Below, one piece after another: positions 40,679 to 47,948 of a DNA stretch of 54,125 bases. The position numbers and the translations under genes are program-made. The DNA is from a virus: IMG/VR virus record IMGVR_UViG_3300048834_001323, positions 1 to 54,125 of that record. One strand, given 5' to 3'. The notes beneath the pieces are model-generated. The model worked only from the letters and a program-made list of their open reading frames with translations, did no database searches and was not told the origin of the DNA. The first letter of the stretch is position 1, and the number at the start of each line of letters is the position of its first letter.

Positions 40679-41065
40679 TTATCCGCCTCCGGGCCTGATG
40701 ATTTTTTTAACAAGCGGCGTTTCAATGACAACCTCTTCGCCGGTCGCAACATTCTGAGCCTTAAAAATCATGCCTTCTTTATTTTCTAATGCGATGGCCG
40801 TGAGGGTGATAAGTTGTCCAAGAAGCTCCATGCTGTTGCAATGCTGCTTGGAGCCTTTGCCCGTCGATCTCGATTTGATGCTAATGACCCATTGATTAGC
40901 CGGATCGTTATCAAACTTTTCGTTCGGAACGGCCAGGACAATTAAATTCACAGTCTCGGCAGACGGCGTGACTTCTTTCAATTCCTTCAAAGAAGAAGGA
41001 GCAGTCTCTTCAGACCGCTCCTCTTTTGTGTCTTCGATGAAGAATCCTGGAGTATCTCTTTCCAT
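40679..41065 (-). CDS. unknown early protein
   Basis: The ATG at 41065 follows AAAGGAAT; the in-frame 41101 codon is rejected. The 128-residue product has a charged N-terminal third and a strand-rich part (VNLIVLAVPNEKF, NQWVISIKSRS, LITLTAIALENKEGMIFKAQ). No motif is recognised. It precedes the ATPase gene by five bases, suggesting coupled expression. Confidence 0.5.
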   Translation of the reverse strand: MERDTPGFFIEDTKEERSEETAPSSLKELKEVTPSAETVNLIVLAVPNEKFDNDPANQWVISIKSRSTGKGSKQHCNSMELLGQLITLTAIALENKEGMIFKAQNVATGEEVVIETPLVKKIIRPGGG

Positions 41066-41084
41066 GTTGATTCCTTTTTTGTTT

Positions 41085-41651
41085 TTATAATTGAGCGGCA
41101 ACGTCTTGCTGGAGCGATTCGCGCCGCTTGGCGGTTTGCTTCATCACCTTACGGCCTTCGCCCGTCACGCTGTAATACGTCACGCCTTTGCCGCCCTGCA
41201 TCGACTTGGCCTGACCACGCGCTGACTTGATGAAGCCGCGCGACTGCAAGCGAGACAGGCAAGCGTATAAAGCGCCCGTAGCGATGGGGAAGCCGATCTT
41301 ATTGAGTTCTTCCTTGATCGCCACGCCATAAGCGTCTTTTTGGAGTTTGTCGGAGGCCATCATCGCCAGTTCTTCGGTCGTGTTGATGACCATGAGACTG
41401 CGGGATGGAGGCGCGATGGTTTCTTCTTTTTTATCGACGACTGGCTTTGGATCGACCGGAGCGGCCTTGATCGGCTCGGCCTTTGGCTCGGCCTTTGGCT
41501 TCGGCGCTGATACCGCTTTCTTGGCCTCGACCGGCTTCTTGGTAGCCGGAGCTTTAGCTGCGGCCTTCGCAGCGATAACTTTCTTTTCTTTGGGCGCGGC
41601 TTTCGGTTTTGCTGCGACTTTTGCTTTCTTGACTTTTTCTTGATCTGACAT
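41085..41651 (-). CDS. PadR-like winged-helix regulator with histone H1-like Lys/Ala/Pro tail
   Basis: AAAGGAG precedes the ATG. The first 80 of 188 residues are almost only Lys, Ala, Pro, Val and Glu, like bacterial histone H1-like tails. Residues about 95-185 form a PadR-type wing: YGVAIKEELNKIGFPIATG, LYACLSRLQSRGFIKSARG and TYYSVTGEGRKVMKQT. It probably binds DNA with sequence-specific and non-specific parts. A related but tailless protein is encoded next. It may control the early operon or organise phage DNA. Confidence 0.75.
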   Translation of the reverse strand: MSDQEKVKKAKVAAKPKAAPKEKKVIAAKAAAKAPATKKPVEAKKAVSAPKPKAEPKAEPIKAAPVDPKPVVDKKEETIAPPSRSLMVINTTEELAMMASDKLQKDAYGVAIKEELNKIGFPIATGALYACLSRLQSRGFIKSARGQAKSMQGGKGVTYYSVTGEGRKVMKQTAKRRESLQQDVAAQL

Positions 41652-41716
41652 AATAAGTAATTCTCCTTTGGTGTTTCTTGAATGATGAATTTAATATAAC
41701 GAGATGATTTTGTCAA

Positions 41717-42019
41717 TCAAATTTTACGACGCGCTTGCTGGCGGTTGTTTGCGGCCAAAGAAAGGGCTTCCGATCCGGCCTGCGTAATGGCGAATAATGA
41801 GACGTTGCTCTTGCCGCGAATCGCCTTGATCTTGACTTTTGACTTTGAGACCAATCCCTTCTTCTCCATTCGATTGGCGGCAATATAAAACTGCCCGTCA
41901 TTGGCGCTGATGCCGATGTCTTCGATCAACTCCTTGCACTCCGTCCCGGTAAGGGGGCCACGCGCCTGAAGTATCAAGAGAATGATTTCTTCGGCTGGCC
42001 CTAAAAAGTTATTTTTCAT
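41717..42019 (-). CDS. PadR-like winged-helix regulator
   Basis: The 100-residue protein has ILLILQARGPLTGTECKEL, a helical recognition region GQFYIAANRMEKKGLVSKS and the wing SLFAITQAGSEALSLAA. It resembles the C-terminal half of the neighbouring H1-tailed protein, suggesting duplication. Its ATG overlaps the preceding stop. It may form heterodimers with the neighbour. Confidence 0.65.
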   Translation of the reverse strand: MKNNFLGPAEEIILLILQARGPLTGTECKELIEDIGISANDGQFYIAANRMEKKGLVSKSKVKIKAIRGKSNVSLFAITQAGSEALSLAANNRQQARRKI

Positions 42020-42282
42020 GTTGCGTTGTTGACTTTCAATCCTTTGGTGTGGCCGTCTCTATAAGAAACATAGCCATGAATGATTTTGTCTTCTTCGTCG
42101 GTTACGGTAATCAGCGTGTAACCCAAACTCTGATGGCTCGGAGATGGGTATTTCCTGATCGCTTCTTTGGCCGTTTTAATGGCCGCTGGCAACTTGTGTT
42201 TGATGATGCAATCGACCGGCGTTCTCTTATGCGGTGTCGAGCCTTTGAAGATGTGCGTGATGGTGATCGCATACATACTCAT
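42016..42282 (-). CDS. unknown small protein
   Basis: The 88-residue product is beta-alpha-beta like, with YAITITHIFKGSTPHKRTPV, a central helix LPAAIKTAKEAIRKY and GYTLITVTDEEDKIIHGYV. It overlaps both neighbours by four bases. Two start codons (first and third residue) are possible. Function unknown. Confidence 0.55.
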   Translation of the reverse strand: MSMYAITITHIFKGSTPHKRTPVDCIIKHKLPAAIKTAKEAIRKYPSPSHQSLGYTLITVTDEEDKIIHGYVSYRDGHTKGLKVNNAT

Positions 42283-42353
42283 ATCCTCTTCGCCACCTTT
42301 TTCCCCACCTCGTAGAAAAATACGAATACGATGATAAATAAAATGATTCCCAT
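42279..42353 (-). CDS. 24-residue membrane peptide
   Basis: GGAGG precedes ATG at 42353 by about nine bases, in a leader (GGAGGTTTACACAGC) like that of the small basic gene at 45298. The peptide is one hydrophobic helix (GIILFIIVFVFFYEVG) with a basic end. The stop overlaps the next ATG. Short, but the ribosome site and the overlaps make it credible. Confidence 0.45.
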   Translation of the reverse strand: MGIILFIIVFVFFYEVGKKVAKRI

Positions 42354-42387
42354 GCTGTGTAAACCTCCGGTTATCGTGTAACTCCTT

Positions 42388-42831
42388 TTACTCTTCGCCG
42401 TCTTTAGCGAAAAGATCAATTTCTCCGTTCCAAAACAGCGCGCCATCGACCGGCTTTTCATTCTTACCCGTCACTAAGCCGTGTTCCAGATCGGCATCAT
42501 ATAAACGCCTTCGTCTTTCTTGCGCGCTATCATGTTGCATTTGGATGATGCGCCCTGCTTTCATATAAAGAGGACTACACGCCTTGTAGCGCGCCAGTTT
42601 CGGAGCGCTGAGGTATGACCATGTATAACGCGGAAAGTCTTCAGGGTGCATGGATAATCGGTGTTGCTGGCGTGCCTTGTGCTTGGCGACGGCTGCCCTG
42701 ATGTCGTCGGCTTCGGGCTTCTTGAGGCGCTTGATGCCAATGATGAATTTGATTTGACTGGCGGCAACTTTATAAGAGTGAAACCATTGCCATTGCCATT
42801 TTTGACCGCTTTTAGGTTTGAGTATTTTCAC
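42388..42831 (-). CDS. unknown basic protein
   Basis: The GTG start at 42831 follows AAAGGATT and overlaps the preceding gene by 20 bases. The 147-residue product is rich in Lys, Arg, Trp and Gln (KWQWQWFHSYKVAASQIKF, KARQQHRLSMHPEDF, RRRRLYDADLEHG), suggesting nucleic-acid binding. No family is recognised. Confidence 0.5.
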   Translation of the reverse strand: MKILKPKSGQKWQWQWFHSYKVAASQIKFIIGIKRLKKPEADDIRAAVAKHKARQQHRLSMHPEDFPRYTWSYLSAPKLARYKACSPLYMKAGRIIQMQHDSAQERRRRLYDADLEHGLVTGKNEKPVDGALFWNGEIDLFAKDGEE

Positions 42832-43540
42832 AGTTAATCCTTTGGAGGTAAATCTTCTCTATCTTTTCGGTCATCGCGCGATACTTCCAATCCATATTCA
42901 ATGGATGGCAATATAAGGAGCAATGCTGCGATAAATGGTGATCCTTATACAGGTATAAGGCGCGATGTTTTGGATGATGCTCTTGAAAGTAACGATCCAT
43001 CGCCGCTTGCTGACCGCGCGCCACATACTCAGCTACTTTTCTTGGCCGCAATCCATTTGCCTCCATATAAATAGAGAAGATCAATTTTCCTCCCGAATTA
43101 GGAGCGTCCAAAGAAAGCCCTGCGTTGAATTGCTCGTATTCTTTAGCCATGCGCGCCTCTTCATTGCAGAAACATTCGTGGCACACTTTGAGTAAGCGGT
43201 TCTTGCCTGGAGTTGTGATGGCGTTTTTGTGTTCGGTCGTGGCGTTGCATAGCTCACAGTTAAAGAAGTCATCATTTACATCGGGATTGACGGGAACGCC
43301 CAAACCCCGACCGCCAAATTCTTCTTCGACGATATAATGGCGCACTGTAATCATGTCCAATACTCCGAATAGCTTCTTTACGACCTTCAAGGCAAACATC
43401 ACGGAGTCGCTTGTATAAAACTCATCGAAGACGTTGTTATAAGCCGTTAATTCATCTTCTGTTAATTCGATGTCGGACACGTCGCATTGTGATGGATTTT
43501 GAAGCCATTGGTCGCGCTGTTCTTGAGTTGTTTTTTGCAT
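42812..43540 (-). CDS. unknown protein with a four-Cys zinc site
   Basis: AAGGAATA precedes the ATG. The 242-residue protein holds a probable zinc ribbon: CELCN near residue 95 and CHECF near residue 119, with a basic spacer. The flanking parts are helical and end with a His/Tyr-rich stretch (LYLYKDHHLSQHCSLYCHPL). Function unknown; a DNA- or RNA-binding role is possible. Confidence 0.5.
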   Translation of the reverse strand: MQKTTQEQRDQWLQNPSQCDVSDIELTEDELTAYNNVFDEFYTSDSVMFALKVVKKLFGVLDMITVRHYIVEEEFGGRGLGVPVNPDVNDDFFNCELCNATTEHKNAITTPGKNRLLKVCHECFCNEEARMAKEYEQFNAGLSLDAPNSGGKLIFSIYMEANGLRPRKVAEYVARGQQAAMDRYFQEHHPKHRALYLYKDHHLSQHCSLYCHPLNMDWKYRAMTEKIEKIYLQRINCENTQT

Positions 43541-43571
43541 TTTATTCCTTTAATACTAAATTATGTTTAGC

Positions 43572-44444
43572 TTAATCAGCGGTCGGTCGGGCGAAACCAT
43601 GCTTTAATACTCTTTTGCCTGCCGCAACACGCCAAACCTTGTTTTTTCCACTGGCCCTAACCGTTGGATGTTCGCCTTCGCTATGGCGTATGCTGGCGGG
43701 GCCGGTGACGTAATACTCAACCGGACTAAAATACTCGCGTTCTCCGATTTGAATAAAGCCTCGATTCTTGGCCGCTTCACTTCTTTCTTCTTCTCCCATC
43801 ATCGCCAGTTTGTCGACAAAGCTATAAGGCTTTCCGGCTCCAGTGCCATAAGAAACAGTTTTTGGCTCCATCGGAACGATATAAGTGTTTCCGGTTGCCC
43901 AAAGCTGACCGCCTTTAAGTGCGCGAACGTGATGTGTTTCACGGATTGTTACCATATTTTCGGTAATTTCTCGCGCGTCTTCAGGAAGTTTTTTGACAGG
44001 TATAAACGCCACGTCGCCATTGCGGATAATCCCTGAAAGCTCGCGTTCTTTTACGCCCCAGATTTTACAAAGTGCCATGCGTATTCCCGCCGTAGGATCG
44101 TCGCTTGTCATTTTACCCGCCGCGCGAACGTCGCAAGGATGCGCGAATGGTTCGCCGTTTTCCACGCGGCCAATCAGGAAGTAATCTTTTTTGACTTGAT
44201 TGAATCTGCGCGGATGAAAAATACACTGCCTGACTTGTATAACAGCCAATTCCTGTAATTCATCATAGGCATATAAAGCAACATTAACCGCGCTGCCTCG
44301 TTGTTTTCTGTCGCTTTCGATGCCTAATTCATAGGCTTCGCCATCTAATTCTTCAATGAGCTTTTTGACAAATTCTGGAGTGCAGCTTTCACGGATTGCG
44401 CCCCAGTCATTGCGTGTTACTACTGTCTGATTTAATGTATCCAT
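43572..44444 (-). CDS. unknown early protein with phage QGDV-like C-terminal domain
   Basis: The ATG at 44444 follows AAGGAGA, which excludes the longer frame from 44642. The 290-residue product contains GDVAFIPVKKLPED followed by ETHHVRALKGG and, near the end, YYVTGPASIRHSEGEHPTV and WRVAAGKRV. This order resembles small phage proteins that begin QGDVL and carry paired His motifs. The N-terminal 150 residues, with LYAYDELQELAVIQVRQC, have no match that I recognise. Function unknown. Confidence 0.55.
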   Translation of the reverse strand: MDTLNQTVVTRNDWGAIRESCTPEFVKKLIEELDGEAYELGIESDRKQRGSAVNVALYAYDELQELAVIQVRQCIFHPRRFNQVKKDYFLIGRVENGEPFAHPCDVRAAGKMTSDDPTAGIRMALCKIWGVKERELSGIIRNGDVAFIPVKKLPEDAREITENMVTIRETHHVRALKGGQLWATGNTYIVPMEPKTVSYGTGAGKPYSFVDKLAMMGEEERSEAAKNRGFIQIGEREYFSPVEYYVTGPASIRHSEGEHPTVRASGKNKVWRVAAGKRVLKHGFARPTAD

Positions 44445-44481
44445 TGTAATCTCCTTACTCCTAAATAATTTTCCCTGCGTT

Positions 44482-45045
44482 TCAATCGCCATAAATAAAA
44501 CCGTCATCGCCTTTATAAAGGCTGATTGTCGGAAATGCGTGGGAGGCATCGGTGAGTTTTTCGGCGTTAAGGTCGCCATATACTCCGGTTTCCCGATCCC
44601 AAAATCCACTTCCATGCCCATTTCTCGTAAGAAGAAAATCATACCCTGCCTGAGCGAGTTGCCTGTCTGTAAAGCACAGTTCTAACAGATGAGCGTTATA
44701 AAACCGCGCGCAATCAATGCGCGCTGATTCGATGAAAGATTCGGCAATCTCGGCGTCATCCCACTCTTCGCTTTCGTCATCTTCTGCCCACATCGCACAT
44801 TCCATATAAGCGTCATAAAAGACTTCAAAGGAGTGTTCAGTTTTCTCCAGCAAAGCCTTGATAGCATATAAGGACGCCAACTCTTTGCCGTCTAACGTGT
44901 CCATATAAAGGCGTTCGGCTTCGGCTTCGGCTTCGATGACTTCGCTCCAGTATTGCGGCGGCGGTCGCCATGATTCATTCATCACAAACTCTTGGCGCAA
45001 TTCTTCCAACTCTTCGATTCGATCCTGCAATTCGTTTTTTGTCAT
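44482..45045 (-). CDS. acidic early protein, plasmid/phage conserved type
   Basis: AAGGTAAC precedes the ATG. The 187-residue protein starts with a helical NELQDRIEELEELRQEF, is strongly acidic in the middle (WAEDDESEEWDDAEIAESF), and ends with AGYDFLLTRNGHGSGFWDR and YKGDDGFIYGD, a pattern frequent in plasmid and phage accessory proteins. The N-terminal heptads recur in the protein at 47357. A DNA-mimic or anti-restriction role is a possibility only. Confidence 0.6.
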   Translation of the reverse strand: MTKNELQDRIEELEELRQEFVMNESWRPPPQYWSEVIEAEAEAERLYMDTLDGKELASLYAIKALLEKTEHSFEVFYDAYMECAMWAEDDESEEWDDAEIAESFIESARIDCARFYNAHLLELCFTDRQLAQAGYDFLLTRNGHGSGFWDRETGVYGDLNAEKLTDASHAFPTISLYKGDDGFIYGD

Positions 45046-45127
45046 GTTGTTACCTTGTAAATTAGATTAGCTGCGCTTAAAGCGGAGCTTATTTTGATTG
45101 ACTTTGTAGCGGCCAAAAGGAAGTGTC

Positions 45128-45298
45128 TTACTTCCAGTTATAATACTGCTTGCGCTTGAAATTTCCCGCTTTTCGTCGCAGCAGTCGCAAATGTTCAGCG
45201 ATGCTGAGTTTCTTCTTACTTGTCTTGTAAGGATTGATCTTGCCGTCATTCTTGCGCTCCAATTCCTCGCCAGCAATTCGTGTTTTCTTGTTTGCCAT
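45128..45298 (-). CDS. 56-residue basic protein
   Basis: GGAGG precedes the ATG at 45298. The product is very basic and helical (KKTRIAGEELERK, KKKLSIAEHLRLLRRK), suggesting nucleic-acid binding. It overlaps the end of the preceding gene by 53 bases. The overlapping alternative frame at 45067-45330 has no such ribosome site and a less regular composition, so this frame is preferred. Confidence 0.55.
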   Translation of the reverse strand: MANKKTRIAGEELERKNDGKINPYKTSKKKLSIAEHLRLLRRKAGNFKRKQYYNWK

Positions 45299-45527
45299 AC
45301 TTTGTAAACCTCCAAGACTTTTGGAACCACCTGCGGCCTATCACTTCGATTTTATAAGGAACCGTTACGCCGTCAATCGTTTTAGGTGATAACTCTTCGA
45401 TTATCTTTAATCGTGCTGCTTCATAATCAAAGCCAATAGTAATCCCCATATTCAATACTTCAGGAGTTTTGTTAAGACGCGATAACTTCAAAATTCCTAC
45501 AATTTCTTGTTGTGTTTTAATGTCCAT
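45246..45527 (-). CDS. unknown early protein
   Basis: AGGAAAG precedes the ATG. The 93-residue product has a helical first third, a mixed middle (GITIGFDYEAARLKIIEEL) and a basic, Trp-rich end (RRWFQKSWRFTKYG). It could be a small regulator. No family is recognised. Its 3' end overlaps the next gene. Confidence 0.5.
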   Translation of the reverse strand: MDIKTQQEIVGILKLSRLNKTPEVLNMGITIGFDYEAARLKIIEELSPKTIDGVTVPYKIEVIGRRWFQKSWRFTKYGKQENTNCWRGIGAQE

Positions 45528-45589
45528 TGTTTTACTTTCCTATAGGTTTATAAACCTGCCTTGCGGCTAAATAAGTTTGTTGTGACGCT

Positions 45590-46006
45590 TTACCATTCCG
45601 AATCTAATACGACGCTACCACTTTCCAACATTCGATCAATCTCGGATATAACACAATAACCGCGCCATCCATAAACTTCCTCGCATGATATAAGCTCGCC
45701 GTTATCGTCACGATCCGCAGTCATTGTATAAATGGTGCAATCGGTTAGTGCGCCAACTTCCTCAGGTCTTACAGTTTCAAGCGAAGAGTTTGCCCAATGT
45801 TCTTCTAATAGCGACCAAAGAAGATTATCATCATTTTGCCACATTGACGGGTGCCGTTTATAAGTCGCTTTTTCCTCAGCGATGTATCGGCGTCCTTTTC
45901 CTTTCAATACAATAATCATGCGTTGCTTATTGTAGAGAATTGTGGTGAGCTTGCCGCGCATTATTGTATAATCGGCGTTTTGTGTTGGATTCTTTTCTTT
46001 GTGCAT
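45590..46006 (-). CDS. unknown early protein
   Basis: The ATG follows the AGGAAGTAA leader used by several early genes. The 138-residue product has a Lys-rich first third (MIIVLKGKGRRYIAEEKATY) and an acidic Trp-containing remainder (LWSLLEEHWANSSLE, EEVYGWRGYCVISEIDRML). No function is evident. Confidence 0.5.
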   Translation of the reverse strand: MHKEKNPTQNADYTIMRGKLTTILYNKQRMIIVLKGKGRRYIAEEKATYKRHPSMWQNDDNLLWSLLEEHWANSSLETVRPEEVGALTDCTIYTMTADRDDNGELISCEEVYGWRGYCVISEIDRMLESGSVVLDSEW

Positions 46007-46063
46007 TTTGTTACTTCCTATTGCCTAAAGGCACGCCTAAAGGCTAAATTAGATTTTGAGTTC

Positions 46064-46124
46064 TAACACTCACTGCAACGGCGCGCCATTATAAGCAATG
46101 GCGCGCCGCTGAGTGTGAAAGTTA
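46064..46124 (-). repeat. GGCGCGCC hairpin element, copy 1
   Basis: The element is TAACACTCAC, then GGCGCGCC (46080-46087), a short AT-rich loop, GGCGCGCC (46100-46107), then TGAGTGTGAAAGTTA. The palindromes extend as an 11-bp stem (GGCGCGCCATT with AATGGCGCGCC), and ACACTCA pairs with TGAGTGT. It lies between two early genes, just past the end of the upstream one on the leftward transcript. Confidence 0.85.
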
Positions 46125-46136
46125 GGTATAAGGCGA

Positions 46137-46988
46137 TTAATCTTCTAATGCTATGCAAGCGCATAAAGGAATAGGATAATTACATCCTTTGCACTTTTCG
46201 ACTTTTGCTTTATGACGCCGATTATAGCGCGTCTTTGCCTTATAAGACGATTGATTATCGCCTTTCCAATTATCCGCATTGATGCCGCCATATTCGCGCC
46301 GCGCGATATAATTTTGCAGCTTCGCACTTTTGGAGCTATGATCCGGCGCGCCATATTTTTGATTGATGACGGTATAACCGGCCTTTTCTAATTGGCAAAC
46401 TACTTCCATAGCAATATCGCGCATTGATTCTTTGATATAAGAATCGCGGCAATCTTCAAAAGTATCAGACTCATAAACGTCTTCTGATTCAAAGCCCCAA
46501 CATGAATGGCTATAAGTTTCGCCGTCTTCATCTTCATAATCGCACACGATGCCAAAACATGAGACGCGATCCGTATAAACTTTTTTGATATAAGCGATAG
46601 TTGTTTGGATGTTGGCGGCTATGTTTTCCGCTTGCACTTGCTTGCTCGCGCCCTTATTCCAACCATTGCCCCAATCATCTTTTTTGGCCTTGTCTTTGTC
46701 TATAAGGATAATGGAATATTCGCGCCAACCATCACGCCAAAAATATCCGCGCGCGTCTTCTAATGATTCGCGCAAACTTTCGTTATAAGAGTATGAATAC
46801 TCTTCTTTAGTTGCCGCAAACTTATCGGCGCTGATAACTTCATGTTCATACCCATCATAATCAAACCACTTATAATCCTCATCATGCTCCAGCTTGACAT
46901 TGGCTAAAATGTCTTTGAAGTCAATTATTGCATTGACTTCTTTGGTAATGATCAGCTTGTCTTCTTTGCGTTCCGTTGTTGTGTTCAT
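46137..46988 (-). CDS. acidic early protein with C-terminal Cys cluster
   Basis: The AGGAAGTAA leader precedes the ATG. The 283-residue protein is acidic and aromatic-rich (DEDYKWFDYDGYEHE, YSYSYNESLRESLEDARGYFW) and ends with a basic stretch and CKGCNYPIPLCAC, a probable metal site. It contains SCFGIVCDYEDEDGETYSHSC in the middle. No family is recognised. The position in the first-transcribed part of the early operon and the acidity are compatible with a host-takeover or anti-defence role. Confidence 0.5.
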   Translation of the reverse strand: MNTTTERKEDKLIITKEVNAIIDFKDILANVKLEHDEDYKWFDYDGYEHEVISADKFAATKEEYSYSYNESLRESLEDARGYFWRDGWREYSIILIDKDKAKKDDWGNGWNKGASKQVQAENIAANIQTTIAYIKKVYTDRVSCFGIVCDYEDEDGETYSHSCWGFESEDVYESDTFEDCRDSYIKESMRDIAMEVVCQLEKAGYTVINQKYGAPDHSSKSAKLQNYIARREYGGINADNWKGDNQSSYKAKTRYNRRHKAKVEKCKGCNYPIPLCACIALED

Positions 46989-47059
46989 TGTCTTACTTCC
47001 TATAAGTAAAATTTTTGTGTCTTACTTCTTACTTCTTACAACTTGCGACCAAAAGAAAA

Positions 47060-47343
47060 GGCGCGCCTATAACTGCGACAGCGGCGCGCCAATAACTGCG
47101 ACAGCGGCGCGCCTATAACTGCGACAGCGGCGCGCCAATAACTGCGACAGCGGCGCGCCAATAACTGCGACAGCGGCGCGCCTATAACTGCGACAGCGGC
47201 GCGCCAATAACTGCGACAGCGGCGCGCCTATAACTGCGACAGCGGCGCGCCTATAACTGCGACAGCGGCGCGCCAATAACTGCGACAGCGGCGCGCCAAT
47301 AACTGCGACAGCGGCGCGCCAATAACTGCGACAGCGGCGCGCC
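47060..47343. repeat. tandem array of twelve 23-bp repeats with GGCGCGCC
   Basis: After one GGCGCGCC at 47060-47067, twelve consecutive 23-bp units run from 47068 to 47343. Each is (T/A)ATAACTGCGACAGC followed by GGCGCGCC. The units are identical except for the first base, which reads T A T A A T A T T A A A in order. The spacing is exact with no spacers, so it is an iteron-like array rather than a CRISPR. It fills the gap between two leftward genes. Candidate origin, partition or regulatory protein-binding site. Confidence 0.95.
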
Positions 47344-47356
47344 TATATAACTTCCT

Positions 47357-47767
47357 TTAGCTTGCGAGATAATAATACTCTTGACCTTTATAAGTGATTG
47401 ACGAATAATCATGCAGCAACTCTTTTGCGGCATACTCCCAATCAATACAATAAAAAGGCCATTGATTAGAGTTTGGCATCCCGCAAGTATCTTCCGCTAA
47501 TTCCTGAGCATACTCTTCAAAGTCATCTTCTAAAATCAATGTGACGCCGTGTATAAACTCACTGCCAATCTCTTCAGCGATTGATTCTAATTCCTTTAAC
47601 TCTTCGCCGTCTTTGCTGCTATTCCAGGCCGTTAAAAAGTCTTCGCACTCTTCGCACTCTTCGCAACTATCGCACTCTTCGCGCTCGTCATTCAAGGCAT
47701 CTTCGCGCAAACTTTCTAACTCTTCGATCCGTTCTTTTAATTCTCTTGTGTCAATTCGTGCGTCCAT
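47357..47767 (-). CDS. acidic early protein, plasmid/phage conserved type
   Basis: The AGGAAGTAA leader precedes the ATG. The 136-residue protein begins with heptads (RELKERIEELESLREDAL) like those of the protein at 44482, has an acidic Cys-rich stretch (ECDSCEECEECEDF), and then DDFEEYAQELAEDTCG and WPFYCIDWEYAAKELLHDYSSI, typical of conserved accessory proteins on plasmids and phages. Its end lies against the 23-bp array. A DNA-mimic or anti-restriction role is possible but not shown. Confidence 0.6.
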   Translation of the reverse strand: MDARIDTRELKERIEELESLREDALNDEREECDSCEECEECEDFLTAWNSSKDGEELKELESIAEEIGSEFIHGVTLILEDDFEEYAQELAEDTCGMPNSNQWPFYCIDWEYAAKELLHDYSSITYKGQEYYYLAS

Positions 47768-47812
47768 TGATTTTACTTCCTATAAATAAGATTTGAGTTG
47801 TAAGCGATTAGC

Positions 47813-47874
47813 TAACACTCACGGCAACGGCGCGCCAATATCATATAAAGGCGCGCCGCTGAGTGTGAAAGTTA
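47813..47874 (-). repeat. GGCGCGCC hairpin element, copy 2
   Basis: Same order as copy 1: TAACACTCAC, GGCGCGCC, an AT-rich loop containing CATATAAA, GGCGCGCC, then TGAGTGTGAAAGTTA. Loop sequences differ between copies while arms are kept, showing selection on the stem. Confidence 0.85.
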
Positions 47875-47948
47875 GTTTATGGCCTATGGCCTGTAAAGCA
47901 TAAAACGATTCGCGCTATAGTGACTTTGCGCGCTGATATTAAAATGGT

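Noticed and set aside
45067-45330. 87-residue minus-strand frame
   Set aside because: Overlaps the 56-residue basic gene at 45128-45298 in another frame, which has a clear GGAGG ribosome site; this one has none.
47060-47343. CRISPR array
   Set aside because: The repeats are directly adjacent with no unique spacers, and no cas-like gene is present.
47067-47445. Open frames across the 23-bp array encoding a repeated RRAAVAVIGAPLSQL-type peptide
   Set aside because: Three units of 23 bases make 69 bases, so any stop-free frame repeats by arithmetic. There is no ribosome site, and the array reads open in more than one frame.
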